Source: Puccinia triticina (taxonomy: Eukaryota; Basidiomycota; Pucciniomycetes; Pucciniales; Pucciniaceae). Taken from it: a stretch of DNA of 64,000 nucleotides. Below the pieces are notes generated by a model. The model did no database searches and was not told the origin of the DNA. It saw only the letters and a list, made by a program, of their open reading frames with translations. Positions within the stretch are counted from its first letter, which is position 1. Each line of letters opens with the position of its first letter. This document shows, piece after piece, positions 1 to 10,677 of this stretch. Made by a program: the position numbers and the translations under genes. The stretch spans positions 930,001-994,000 of the forward strand of contig NC_070562.1 of assembly GCF_026914185.1 (NCBI RefSeq), in the 5' to 3' direction.

Positions 1-851
1 AAAATGCATAAGGCAGCAGAGTTTTATTCTGATTGATAATGAAAACACACGAAAACTGATAAATATTGGCTTTCTTGGCGACCAGTTCTGACGTTCCTCC
101 TGCGGAGCTCGCGGCATTCCCGAATCCAACTACATGTCGCTCTGTAACCGTCCGGAGAAGTGGTTTACCAATCCGTGCAGGAAAGGAGATTAGGTAAGTA
201 ACGCTGCGCTGGAGGAGACAACTTGTGTTACTCGAGTTGGGTAGTTATTGGTTGCAAACTCCTAAGAATTGTTGGACTTGTTCCGTTGTGGTTTTGCTTC
301 TTGTACATAAGTTACAACCTTGTGGGCTTCCTAGCTTTGTCTATATACCAGTATCACCCTTTTCGTAATTTTCAAGATCCCTTCACCCGTCTATGCTCCT
401 ACCTGAAATTATTAAACACGCCCTCAACGATTACCAGTGAACCCCAGTGATTCTCGTTCGAAGCTTAGAACTTGATAGCTTGCCCTCCTAATCGTTCTAC
501 TCATTTGTTCCAAGTGAGGCGCTGGTGGAATCATTGACCTCCTGGCTGGTATTTACTAATTTGAACAACAGCTCTTCCCTTGAAATCTCGATCACCCCAG
601 TGAGTCTGACAATCTCTCAGATATAACTAAACCCCCATTCGTCGCAAATCACCTCCACATCTGACTGTTAATTCGCCACCGCAATTGGTTGAAAAATATC
701 CTTGTAAATTTGAAGCGAAAAACTAATCAAGATAGCATCCCTTTTCTACTTAGAATCCAAGCTTTTTACTGTGCGTGCTTTTTTTGATCTTAATCTTCCT
801 CATTGACAATTACTCAAGGTTCGATTTATTCAGGAATATTTGCAAAATATA
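1..851. other. Intergenic, no gene seen
   Basis: No convincing coding region. A short open frame at 223-450 begins with TTG, has no family motif and is not supported. The last 100 bases before the elongase start are the likely promoter and 5' leader of that gene, with T-rich tracts near 770-785. Confidence 0.5.
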
Positions 852-2192
852 ATGGAGAGCATTCGTTACAACATCAGTTCTACGGATGATCCTTTTTCCC
901 CTTACCAGGCCCCCTCAAAACACTTCGGTCGAATCCTATCCGATATCATCAATCACCCTTATCCGCCAGTACCGAGCAAACTCCCAATCAGCCAAAGTCT
1001 ATTCGAATTCACCTTGAGGCCAGAGCTTCCATTCACTATTGTATGCGTTTATCTGGCTTTGATAGCTATTCTCAACAAAAGGCAAGATGGAAAGAATCGT
1101 ATGAAGGAACCTTGGTGGAAAGCTGTCTTGTTGCTGCATAACATATTATTGGCTGTGAGTAATACTATAATAATTGCAAAGACGCAAACTAATATTCTTG
1201 CGGAATGAAAAGTGATAATAGTGATTAGAAGAAGGAATATCTTGATAATTTTGTTCTTCTTTGTTCCAGGTCTACAGTGGCTGGACTTTCCTGGGCACGG
1301 GACCCGCTACGATCAATTATTTTCTGAGAGGCTATCAAACCGCTGGGGTTCCAGGACTGGTCCACAACTTTTGCGACAGCTCAATGGTTCTTTGGGACGA
1401 CGTCTTAGCGAGGTACACCTACATATTCTACTTGAGCAAATTCTGGGAAATCCTGGACACTTTGATTTTGATTGGAAAAGGGAAAAAAGCAAGCATATTG
1501 CAAGAATACCATCATGCCGTAAGAGGTCCTCTTGATCAAAGTCGAACTTCTCAAATTCAAAAATCTGACCTTTTTGGAAACTTGTGGCCATTTCAAAGGG
1601 GGCTATTCTGACCGTTTGGAGTGGTGCCAGATATGAATCGCCGGCGGCTTGGCTTTTCGTTGTTTTCAATAGTCTCGTGCACACCATCATGTACACGTAT
1701 TACGCGCTTTCGGTAGTCCACATCCCGGTCCCAGGAGTCTTAAAACGTTTATTGACCAAGATTCAGATCACTCAATTCCTGGTGGGAGGAAGCCTGGGTG
1801 CTCTCACTTTGTTACTACGGCTGCCCAAAGAGTTGGGGGAGAAATTCGAGTGGCAACCCCTATTGGAAAACCATCCGTTGGCATCAGACAGATTAGGATC
1901 AGGATTTCAAGAAGACTTTTGTCTCCATACACCCGGCCAAATGGTGACCGTAGTTGGCGGGGTAGGATGTACGTATTCAAACTCGCTTGAGACAGCCCAG
2001 ACCTATACCACAATAGAAGAATATCTGCTGATGGAAACTCCATGCATACCTTCTTCTGTTTCTGTAGATCTGATCCCATTGACCGCACTTTTTGTCTCAT
2101 TTTACATCCAAGCCTACCAAAGAAAAAAAACCAGTCATAAAAAGTGTTTAGTTGATCCGACTGAAAAGAAAGCTTCTGTTGAGAAGCACTAG
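852..2192 (+). CDS. Fatty acid elongase (ELO/GNS1-SUR4 family), 3 exons
   Basis: Condensing enzyme of the ER fatty acid elongation cycle: it adds malonyl-CoA carbons to acyl-CoA, giving very-long-chain acyl-CoA for sphingolipids. Exons read 852-1154, 1270-1518 and 1599-2192; both introns are GT-AG and phase 0, giving about 381 residues. Family signatures fall in order across the joins: SKFWEILDT (KxxExxDT), LQEYHHAGA (the HxxHH box in its QxxHH form, split by intron 2), NSLVHTIMYTYYAL and TKIQITQF (TxxQxxQ). Several hydrophobic segments fit a multi-pass membrane protein, and the C-terminus is lysine-rich (QRKKTSHKK), as in ER proteins. ATG at 852 is chosen because the frame upstream offers only TTG. 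The loop between residues about 250 and 330 is longer than usual, so a missed small intron is possible. Family assignment is secure; which chain length it makes is not visible. Confidence 0.93.
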
Positions 2193-2753
2193 TTCTCTAT
2201 TTCAAATTATATCCTTAGATGAACTGCGAGTAATTGCAGCCTTCAAAAAATAACCCAAACATTTTTTTACTCTTCAACTTGCCTTGTTTGTATAGCCCCT
2301 AGATATTCAATTATAATCCAAACCTCACTTTTCTATAGATTCAAGTTGGAATGGGAAATAAATTTAATTTTGATGTACAAAAAATGTGACTGCAGCCTAA
2401 TTAGTGACAATTGTTAAATTTCAAAACCTCACAATCTGAGAAGACTAAATGTTTGAGGGAGCTAGGAAGGACCCCTGAAGTAGATGGATAATGTAAATGT
2501 CTGAATTTTTGTATTTTTTTGTAACATTTTATGCATGAAGTTGGTATGAATGGAATGTGAAACCCACAATGGCACAAGGGTAGGCATATGATCAAAAATG
2601 GCATAAATGTATGAGATTTTGGCCAAAATTCAGTTAAACCCACTAAAACCCACAGAACTTGTATTTTCATTGGAGTTTTGGGGTTACCCAGGGGGTTTTT
2701 TGTTGTGATTTCACTTTTTCCCGCTCTCTTCTTTTCTTCCCCTTTCCCTCTCA
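2193..2753. other. AT-rich intergenic with MITE relic
   Basis: No gene. Around 2584-2640 the words GGTAGGCAT and AAATGTATGA followed by TTTTGGCC recur as in the hAT-like MITE at 29344-29869, so this is probably an old fragment of that family. Confidence 0.35.
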
Positions 2754-3070
2754 TGTCACTCTTGTCTGGTTATCTGCTATGCATGAGTTGTTTTTCTTCC
2801 TTATTCAATATAATTACTACACGCGCCCACAAGTTGATCATGTTGTAAATAGTCTATTTACGTCTGCTAGACCACAAGAAATAAACCACATCAGTCCTAA
2901 CCAACTTGATCCCTTGTGCGCACTTGAGCCTGCACATTGTTCTTATCTACGGAGGCACTTCGCCCCTTCAAAGTAAGTCTCAGGTCCTTTTCAGACTTTT
3001 TGTCTGCTATCAGCTAAGCCAATCTTTTTCCCTCCGCCCAATCTGCTTGCATCTGGCTTTAATTTTAACA
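2754..3070 (+). repeat. Probable solo LTR, copy 1 (inverted copy at 53132-53454)
   Basis: About 320 bases begin TGTCA and end AACA. The reverse complement of 53132-53454 is clearly related along its length: shared words include CACTTGAGCCTGCAC, CAGTCCT and TCTGCTATYRGCTAAGCC. TG...CA ends and no coding content suggest a solo LTR. No target duplication could be recognised, so the element class is inferred. Confidence 0.45.
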
Positions 3071-3084
3071 TTTATGCCTCAAGC

Positions 3085-3187
3085 ATGTGCACCAAAATGT
3101 ATGAATCAGCCAAAAAAGCCAATGCATGAATTCAGCCAAAATCCCAGATTTTAAGTTACCCAAATTTATAGGGGGTTTCCAGGGTAC
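3085..3187. mobile_element. Relic of the hAT-like MITE right end
   Basis: Text such as ACCAAAATGTATGAAT, GCCAAAATCCCAGATTTT and ATTTATAGGGGGTTTCCAGGG parallels the right end of the element at 29344-29869 (ATTTATAGGGGGTTGCCAGGG). The probable solo LTR lies immediately to its left, so the LTR may have inserted in an older MITE copy. Confidence 0.45.
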
Positions 3188-3560
3188 TACTTAAGAAGTG
3201 TATATATGGCCTAAAAATTAACAGAAAGGCTCCATCTGAACTGGGCAAATACATGACAAGTAAATGGGGTTTGGGTTTTTAAATTCTCAAAGGGAAGTTG
3301 AAATGCAGAACGTTAGTGTGTCAGCCATAGGCCAAAAGATGTTGGAGCAGTGGACGGAATTTTTTGGATGGTTGGTCCATAAATCACTAATTCAACCATG
3401 GAGCCGCTCTCACAACTATTCAAGTAAAAGAATTGGTTTTCAACACAGGCTTGTTCAGCTCATTGTGCTCCAACAAATGATTGCTCATTGGCTTAAGTAA
3501 TGTATGAATACTTGTGAAATGGATACATGGATTGTGAATTCAGTGGTAGGGGCATGTATT

Positions 3561-3741
3561 TATGGTGTTCAAAGTTGGTTTGCATAATTTTATGCATGCA
3601 TAAATCATAAAATCATAAAAATATTTTGGTGAGGAAATTTTGTATTACATAATCAGACAGTCATATCCCCTGCAAAAAAGATTTTATGATTTTATGATTT
3701 ATGCATGCATAAAATTATGCAAACCAACTTTGAACACCATA
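3561..3741. mobile_element. Foldback MITE, 60-bp perfect inverted repeat
   Basis: Bases 3561-3620 and 3682-3741 are exact reverse complements over all 60 positions, with a 61-base AT-rich spacer. The outermost TA on both sides is what a Tc1/mariner-type element leaves. Without TA, the termini read TGGTGTTCAAAGTTGG. No coding capacity. Perfect arms suggest recent insertion or hairpin-mediated homogenisation. Confidence 0.85.
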
Positions 3742-4256
3742 ATTGCCTCCATTCAAATTATTGACTAACTCTTTTCACAATGGTGTTTTTTGAATGATCC
3801 TATACTATGTATTCACACTTTGTGCTGCCTCAACTCCGCTCCTGATGAGCTGAAATTTAGACCTCTCTGCTAAAACCCAACCATAATGCCACCAGATTTG
3901 ACCAATTGCACTGTTTTGCGTAAGCAATCATATCATGTCGCGTATTTTATATGTCGTGCCTTTGCGTGTATATCAGCAGGTAGAAAAGAAATCCACAGCA
4001 TGCGCCTGTGTTTCAATAGCGTCTATAAGGACTCCAGACATACAATAAAAAATTGTAGAGCTGGTGGAAGATACATGTAATCCTCTGAATGCATAAATGA
4101 CAGGAATAAAGAAAATTTGGATGCTCTCAAGAAATGCAGAATTTTCCAGCTTCCTCAGACCGGGGCCTGCTGGGTATGGGTGTTTTCAAGGTTATCACTG
4201 CAGAGAAACACAGATGGCATAGATGATGATTAGAATCCGAATGATCTTGAAACTAT
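3742..4256. other. Intergenic, nothing recognised
   Basis: The open frame at 3886-4080 has no protein-like features. This stretch is downstream of the secreted-protein gene and probably holds its 3' end. Confidence 0.4.
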
Positions 4257-5406
4257 TTAAGAAATACACAGCATGACGCACAAGTCCCAAGTCAATCCTC
4301 CGTAGATGAGACCATCTTTCTGTTCTTGAGGGGTGGGCTTGAATCGGTTGAAGAGCTGGACAAATCCATGAATCAGTAAATATTGCACATAAGTATATTG
4401 GGATGGCAGGCACAGAACTTACCTCGATAGTAAGAGCAATGTCGAAGCATCCCGGATCGAGTTCTTTGGTGCCGAAGCTGCAGCCTAGAAGGTAAAACAA
4501 TCATTAGCGTTAGATGTCACGCAAGTGTGGGTGCAAAGACATTTCAGAAGCATGAAATCAGAAACCTACCATCGAGAACTTTCACAAACTGGACTGTTTC
4601 GGGCTGCCCTTTCCTTTGAATATACCTGGAAGCCAAGTACGGGTTTTGTTCATGCGAGTCAGTTGAAAAGAACATATCAACTTGAGTTGAGTTGCCTTAC
4701 ACTCTCTTCCCGCAGTTGGAGGTTTTCAACCTAGGTTACGGGGACTATGTTAGTTTCTTTGTTGATTGTAATGCAGTTGAGAACAACTGTGCTCACCCGT
4801 TAAGCCATCCAGCTGTTTCCACGGTCGGGTTATTTTGCTCTGGCCCGCTCCAGAGGCACACGCCAAGATCAGTGGTGGAGTTGTAAAAGCCACAGATCTG
4901 CAAATCAAGGCAAAAACAATACGATGAGGATTCGAGCGGTGACGTGTGCGATGTGAGCAGGGATTCAAGGAACGTACACCTTCCCCACCCGCGACCGCAA
5001 AGCTCTAATTCATCCACAGAGAAAGAATTAGCAATTTGCTTGGCGAGAACTACAAGAAAACGAGAGACAAACTGGTCTGGTGGTGTCATATCGGCGCTCC
5101 AAACGGCGGTTCTCGCTGCGCTTGGCCAAGTTGGACTGGGAAGGCATATCAAACTAAATAATACGCGGGCAAGAAAATGTTAGATATTTTTGGACTATCG
5201 AGCGAAGCAATCAAGAGAAATGAGCTCACCGCTTGGACTGGCGAAGTGTGCTCTTTAGGTGGAGCAGGACATCTTTGGTCAGACGCTGCGGCAGAGAAAA
5301 CACATCCGTCTTTCTTCAGGAAGTAGTTATAGCACATCGTATGGGTAGTGGCCATTACGGCAGGGACAGATAGCGCAAGGAAGAGTCCGGCTGTAGTAGA
5401 TCTCAT
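4257..5406 (-). CDS. Secreted cysteine-rich protein, possible DPBB-like fold; candidate effector
   Basis: Exon 1 (5230-5406) starts with a clear signal peptide (MRSTTAGLFLALSVPAVMA) and a cysteine-bearing mature start. Exons 4797-4897, 4701-4730, 4570-4625, 4433-4494 and 4257-4355 join in frame with matching phases and GT-AG borders, one only 30 bases long. They give a compact domain with ICGFYN, GVCLWSG, SNCGKRVY, VLDGCSFGTKELDPGCFDI and a C-terminal IYGGLTWDL. The pattern DGC...LDPGCFDIAL, with paired cysteines and Asp-Leu, resembles RlpA/barwin-like double-psi beta-barrels; that is inference. The exon near 4970-5153 is unresolved: two acceptors (exon from 5153 or 5135) are possible, and a short intron around 5000-5060 is needed to reach the ICGFY frame. 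Rust secretomes hold many such small intron-rich proteins. A role in host interaction is a guess from secretion and cysteines only. Confidence 0.75.
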
Positions 5407-6640
5407 GTTGGGATGATGTCGAGTGGCAGGCTGAGATGGGATGGGGTGGTTGAATGAGGAACTGGGGAACCCCGAGAACACTGGCCTTTTTATGTCTTTC
5501 CCAAACTCCCTTGGACAGACACTTGAACTGGCATGTTTATGTAGTACATAGCCGTGGGCTCGGTACAGTTCAAGCTCATGATCCTTCTACGATCCCTCAT
5601 GATCACCACGGCATATTTCCCACCTTCGTCCAGGACGGAGGTATGTATGCTACGGCGGAGGCGGAGCATGGCGGCATTACTGGATTTGTGACATTGTCCA
5701 ACCGAAAGCATCACCTGCAAAAATCCAACCCCACAATCCCAGACACAATACCGGGTGCGTGAGTTTTACAAGACTTATTTTACAAGGCATAACCCTTGTA
5801 AAAGTGGTCCTTTGTAATTTTATTACATGCACAGGACAAAACATATTTTTCCAAGGGATTTGGACTTTTCTTAGCCCATGTAAATAATTCATTGTGAAAC
5901 ATGCGGTGGAAAAATACTGTGTACAGGGGTATTGCGTATTATTACAAAGTATGTTTTACAAACTTTGTAATAACACCTATGTATTTTCAATATTTGAACT
6001 TGAAACTGTATTTTTACGCGGTACAGAATACAAGGCTTGTTTGATTCCGCTGGAAAAATTTATCACCGCAAGGTCAAACAACAATTTTACATGCCTCAAC
6101 GCCTCGGTTCCGTAGGATGCCCCCCTATTTGTAAGTTTGTTGTTTGGAGTCCCACCCCCCTCACCGTTCCCTCCATCCGCTAATTTTCTCTCGGCACATT
6201 CTGCTTTAGCCGATCTCCGTGAGCTGGTGAGATTACATTGAACACGTCAGCCAGAAGCCATGACCTTGAGGATTTATCCCATCCCTCTCCCATACACCCC
6301 AATAACGAGCCAATCAATGGCTAAAAAAATTCTTTGCCGCTACCGGAAACAAAGAGACTCGTCCACCTCCGAAACCACTGCTCTCAAACAGGTCCAAGTC
6401 TACGTTGACAGTGTCAGGTGACCGAGGTCAGTCTCTTGGCTCCAGGTACCTACGCCCCCTCTGATATTGGGCCTGATACCTTGTTGTCGTGTTCTGATTT
6501 TTTCTTGGCTATGTATTTGTGTAGGCCGGCGGACAAACACTGGTGTGGCTGGACCATCCCGAGGCCACTCCTTCTACCCCCGAGCTCGCCAAACCCTCAC
6601 TCGTCACCGCACAAAAACCGCTGACAGGTCGGAGCAGCCG
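5407..6640. other. Intergenic with TTTTACAAGG-type repeat
   Basis: Between about 5763 and 6110 the words TTTTACAA, CTTGTAAAA and TTACAAAGTATGTTTTACAA recur in both orientations, forming a low-complexity foldback repeat related to 8184-8503. The first 100 bases upstream of 5406 are the probable promoter of the secreted gene. No gene recognised in 6120-6640. Confidence 0.45.
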
Positions 6641-6648
6641 AGGACGCC

Positions 6649-6722
6649 AATTAGAGGAGACTGACCTCAAAGATAAGCTCGACCAAATTAGAGGAGACTG
6701 ACCTCAAAGATCAGCTCAACCA
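6649..6722. repeat. Two-copy 37-bp tandem duplication
   Basis: The unit starting AATTAGAGGAGACTGACC occurs at 6649 and again at 6686, differing at few sites. On the minus strand it spans the end of the last readable exon of the broken gene and its GTCAGT donor, so the exon end and the splice site were duplicated. Confidence 0.8.
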
Positions 6723-7381
6723 GCTGTTCTTTATCTCTACACCTTCTGAGCAGCTTCATGTAGACATTCAGATCTTCGAACAGCCAGGCATCATTGTTAT
6801 CAGGACCTTCATCCAACGCTGGGTCATCCAGTCCGTCACAGTAGGTCTTGTATCGTTCATAGGCTTGAGAGGCTTGTTGGATACGTTAGTAGGCTACCTT
6901 GTCGAGCTTAGGGCCCTCGGGGGATCTCAAGATGACCGCCATCAGATTGACATTTTCACTTTCTAAGGACAGCGAAGATGGGAGAAGTGAGTACAAGCAA
7001 GATGATCAGCGCGCGGAAGATTGGCTACTGACTGGCATCCTCTTCGCAAAGTTCCTGGATCTCTCGAGGTGCTTCGACAAACTTCTTGATTCGTTCACAA
7101 AGCCTATCATCAGCAATCTTCACTGCGACCTTCTCGGCATCTTCCTTGAATTCTCGAATCTCCTTGTACAGGCCACTGCGTGTTTCGAGTATCTCAGTGA
7201 CATACTCAAAAGAAAGGAAAAATGTGTGTATTTTTTTTGGAGATAATCAACTGACGATAGCAAAGTGTTGGGACAGCGGTTCATGATCAGAGATGACCCC
7301 CGTTTGTAAGCGAGGAGACTTGGATACATTGGGCGAGTTGAGGATCAAAATGAAAGTCTTGAAGACTGCAAAGACTCCCAT
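6703..7381 (-). pseudogene. Broken intron-containing gene, unknown product
   Basis: On the minus strand an ATG at 7381 opens MGVFAVFKTFILILNSP and runs to HFAI, then a GT-AG intron leads to YVTEILETRSGLYKEI and on to ELCEEDA. A second intron leads to SENVNLMAVILRSPEGPKLDK, and the same frame continues past a TAA (6886-6888) into RIQQASQAYERYKTYCDGLD and KLLRRCRDKEQLVELIFE. The reading is strongly protein-like (charged, helical), and intron phases match. The stop interrupts otherwise continuous coding sequence; reading CAA or GAA there would restore it. The apparent GT...CTAAC...AG 25-mer at this point is too short for an intron and would break the frame. No family recognised. The 3' part beyond the duplicated donor is not found. 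Confidence 0.6.
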
Positions 7382-8183
7382 CTCCCGGCTATGGAAGCCG
7401 CCTCGGATCTCCTTTCTGGCTAAATGGCTCCTGCCACCTGTTCCTTGTCTGTTGACCGCTCTTGGTCCTCTCCTGTTTGGGTGCTGCTCTTCGCCTTGTA
7501 CATATTTCATTCTCTTAACCACCGCTCTCAACCTATATATATATAGGCTGAGAGCGGCCCTCTTGTAGAACCTACTACGACCTGCCTTGCAGAAGCTTGT
7601 CCGTTAGATTTCTCTTCAGACTCGGTCTTCTCGTATCGCAAGAGTCCCATTAGATGGGACTCATCACTTCTCTTTTGTATCTCTCTCACTAGCGACCTGC
7701 TGAACATCCTATTGTTCTCCTCCAACATAAAAAGGCCTCTGACTTGCTGCAATGGTATGAGAAATAAGTTTGCTCGTACTTTCCCTGCTCTTGAAACCAG
7801 CGAGCATCACAATACTAACAATCCGCAACTGACAATCACATATTCAAACATTGAAGAGAAGAAATGTCCAAGCAAAGGAAAGCAAGCACGCAAGCAAGAG
7901 GACTATCAAGCCAAAAATCAAAGAGCAAAAGACGGACAAAGTCAAGGAAACCAGCGACCCAACACAGAAGACCATTGAGCCCAAATGCTTGGCCACTCAA
8001 TCAAGCACCCACAAGGTTTCCCAGGGTTCCCAATGCTGAATACGTGTGGTGAGTCTCAAGACACACTGTTTTTGATGAGGCAGGCCGTCTAAACTTTCTT
8101 TTTTTTGTCTTTTTGGGGGTGGCAAGTATCCTGTGTAAATAGTTGTTTGCCTCGTAAAATTCTCATTTTTGTCCACCAGATGT
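7382..8183. other. Intergenic, nothing firm
   Basis: A minus-strand open frame at 7528-7752 is charged and could be an upstream exon of the broken gene, but no start or splice path was found. At 7860-7990 purine-rich AAG/CAA repeats give lysine- and glutamine-rich frames that look compositional. Confidence 0.35.
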
Positions 8184-8503
8184 GAATTTTACAACCCTTG
8201 TGAATGCAAAAAAGGATCCCATGTAAATTAAACCTCAGAAATTTGAGATTATTGTGCCTCACGTACCTTTTTGCATGGGTTTTTTTTTGCAAGGCAAATC
8301 CTCGTGAGAAAATCACTTGTGAAATTATATTTCAGTCCCACAAGCCAAAAATTTACAAGGTATGTTTTACAATGGTTGTTTTACAAAGTAGGCAAAATTT
8401 GAAGAACCCTTGTAAAAGTACAATAAACCCGCAATGGAATGTAATTTTACAAGGGATCAGCTTTACAAGGCATAAGCCTTGCAAAAAAAGGGTTGTAAAA
8501 TTC
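8184..8503. repeat. Foldback-like element with 14-bp terminal inverted repeat
   Basis: GAATTTTACAACCC at 8184-8197 is exactly complementary to GGGTTGTAAAATTC at 8490-8503. The interior is rich in TTTTACAA and CTTGTAAAA words shared with 5763-6110. No target duplication established. Confidence 0.5.
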
Positions 8504-10470
8504 AACCCCCCCACACAATACAACACGCGGGGAGTCCGGACTCGGCGAGTCGAGGCACAGCCCATCCCGGGAGACTCGGCTGATGAACCGCCGATATCAC
8601 AATCCTGGATTACTGTATTGTTCATGACCACAGTTTTAGCCACGGGTTATGTACAAATTTCCCTGCGACTTGTCAACAAACATCTGCCAAGCTTATCATT
8701 TCTTTGGAAAGCGGTGTCGATAACCTGTGGGGCATCAATATTTTTGTGCGTATCGTGGCTGACTCCGAGTCGGTGAAGTCGGCGACATCTGATTGGTGCC
8801 ATCAAACCCTGTCACGCCGTTGTCAGATTCCGCCCAGGCGCGCGGAGTCCATTCGGCCAACTCGGCAGAATACTGGACGGGTTTCGTGAAACGGTCAGGG
8901 GGGCCAATACAGAGTCACAGACCCATGATGCTACGCTCGGTCCGGTCTTCGAGACATTTGCTATGTATTTGATACGATGCTGATGCACATTCCAATTTCC
9001 CGTGATCATTGATGTGGTGGCACTGCTCGGACCTGGTTTACGAGCAGCATTCAATCAGATTGTGCTTGTCTGACTGGCCCCAGGCAAACCTGATAGCAGA
9101 GCGGCCGGACATGACGTGTCTGAAGAGTGGCCGAGCAACTCGGCCCACGACTCCGACTCTTGGCTCAGTCGGGAGCTATGTGTGCTGGAAAGAGCCAGTC
9201 TATGTGTGCAGCACTGCATTTTCCGGCCCCTTATTCAAACGTCTGTTAGTCTCCAAACAACTTGAGGCTTGCACTACTCCAAATGCCAAACCTTAGAGAA
9301 ACAGAGTCGGGGGTTCTACCAATGTGCAGTTGACGCTTGCTTATACATCTTTACTCAAATGTTTCTATCTTCTCAAGTTGATGGGAGTCTCTGGCCTATA
9401 CCTGCCTGCACATTGCGGCATTGTGTGCTAAGAGAAGAAATAAGAGTTGTATACATAGACTTGAGCCTTTGTCACCAGATGGCCGTATCTTTAGCATGTG
9501 TATTACCTGGAACATTTGAACATAAAGGGCGAAAGACATGGCTGGAACGGGATTCGGGAGAATTGCGAAGTGCCGGTTTCTCCATTGGTTGTATCTCGTC
9601 AGATCGTTGAACTACTGAAAACACACTGGTGATCAGAAAGGACGCTGAACCCAGGAAAGATGACAAAACTCAGCTGGCTCTGGCGACTAACGAGATTACG
9701 GGATAATAACGGAAAAGATACGAAAGGGCCTGCGCCTGTTTATTTGCCTGCGTGATGGATTCTGCCCCTTGGTCAGGGGGTTATATAACCTTCTTCGAGC
9801 CGCTCTCTTACTTCCATGATGATCTCGACTATCAACATATCTGTGTTATCTAGCGAATCTGATTCCTCGCTGGGCTTGCCGCTTGATGCTCGCGTGTAAT
9901 TCGAGCTGCGGAGAGTGCAGAGCAACATATGATTGTCAAATTACTTCAGCAGGGATTGTCTTCTCTCTTGGAAATAGCTTGCAACAGATGAACGACAAAC
10001 CAGATGTTCTGCGCTTATTCAAATTATCAGCCGGCTGCAGGTTAATCACCAAGACACCAATCCCGTCCTTCACGACCTGAGGACTCGGCTCTGAAGGATA
10101 GCTATAGTCGGGACGAACGAATTGCTACCAGGAAGGATACGAGTTTGGACTTCTTCTTCTGGATTGCAGAGAATGTCCTTCTCAATTGCAAGCTATTTAA
10201 AGTATGTAATCGGGATTCGGTCGTCTTGATCGCTTCTTGAATTGGTTCCAGTCGGAATAAACGGACACCAATCTGGCCATTTATCATGATCTGTCGGAAG
10301 TAGTTTTCTATGGGTTGGCCTATGTATGTATCTCGGTGTAACTTTGGTCTGCGTTTGGTTGCTGGATGGTGATGTTGGTATTGTCTTTGTAGGTTGTTGG
10401 TAGTTGACTGGGAATGGGATGAGGCCAGCTTTGCGCACATGGGTTGGGTTCATTTTTAATGAAGCTTCAA
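8504..10470. other. Intergenic, no gene recognised
   Basis: GC-richer than its surroundings in 8520-9200. A TATA-like GTTATATAAC lies at 9779-9788. Several open frames of 60-110 codons exist on both strands, including 10102-10453 on the minus strand, but none shows a family motif or a convincing start. Confidence 0.3.
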
Positions 10471-10565
10471 TGTTTTTTTTTTTTTTTTTTTTTTTTTTGA
10501 AATTTGGTGTTCATGGAAAGCCTTGCAGATTCTTGAACATCGACTTGCAAAAGTGCATGCAAGTC
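10471..10565. repeat. Poly-T tract and dispersed repeat relic
   Basis: A T-run of nearly 30 bases is followed by GAAATTTGGTGTTCA, AAAGCCTTG and GACTTGCAAAAGTGC. The same words in the same order recur at 30366-30421 inside the TA-flanked element, so both derive from one repeat family. Confidence 0.5.
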
Positions 10566-10677
10566 GTGTGCCTGGCCAACTGTGAATCCCCTTTTATCGA
10601 TTACATATTTACATATCCGACTCGAAACCAGCAAATCAGCGACCAGAACTGCCACCAACACACCCTGGCGAGAGAGG

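Noticed and set aside
840..851. Earlier start for the elongase at 840
   Set aside because: The codon is TTG; the first ATG in frame is at 852.
6864..6891. 25-base intron with CTAAC branch-like word in the broken gene
   Set aside because: Too short to splice, and its removal breaks the reading frame, while a single changed codon keeps it.
10102..10453. Minus-strand overlapping open frames next to the poly-T tract
   Set aside because: No domain, no splice logic and two frames equally open; left unannotated.
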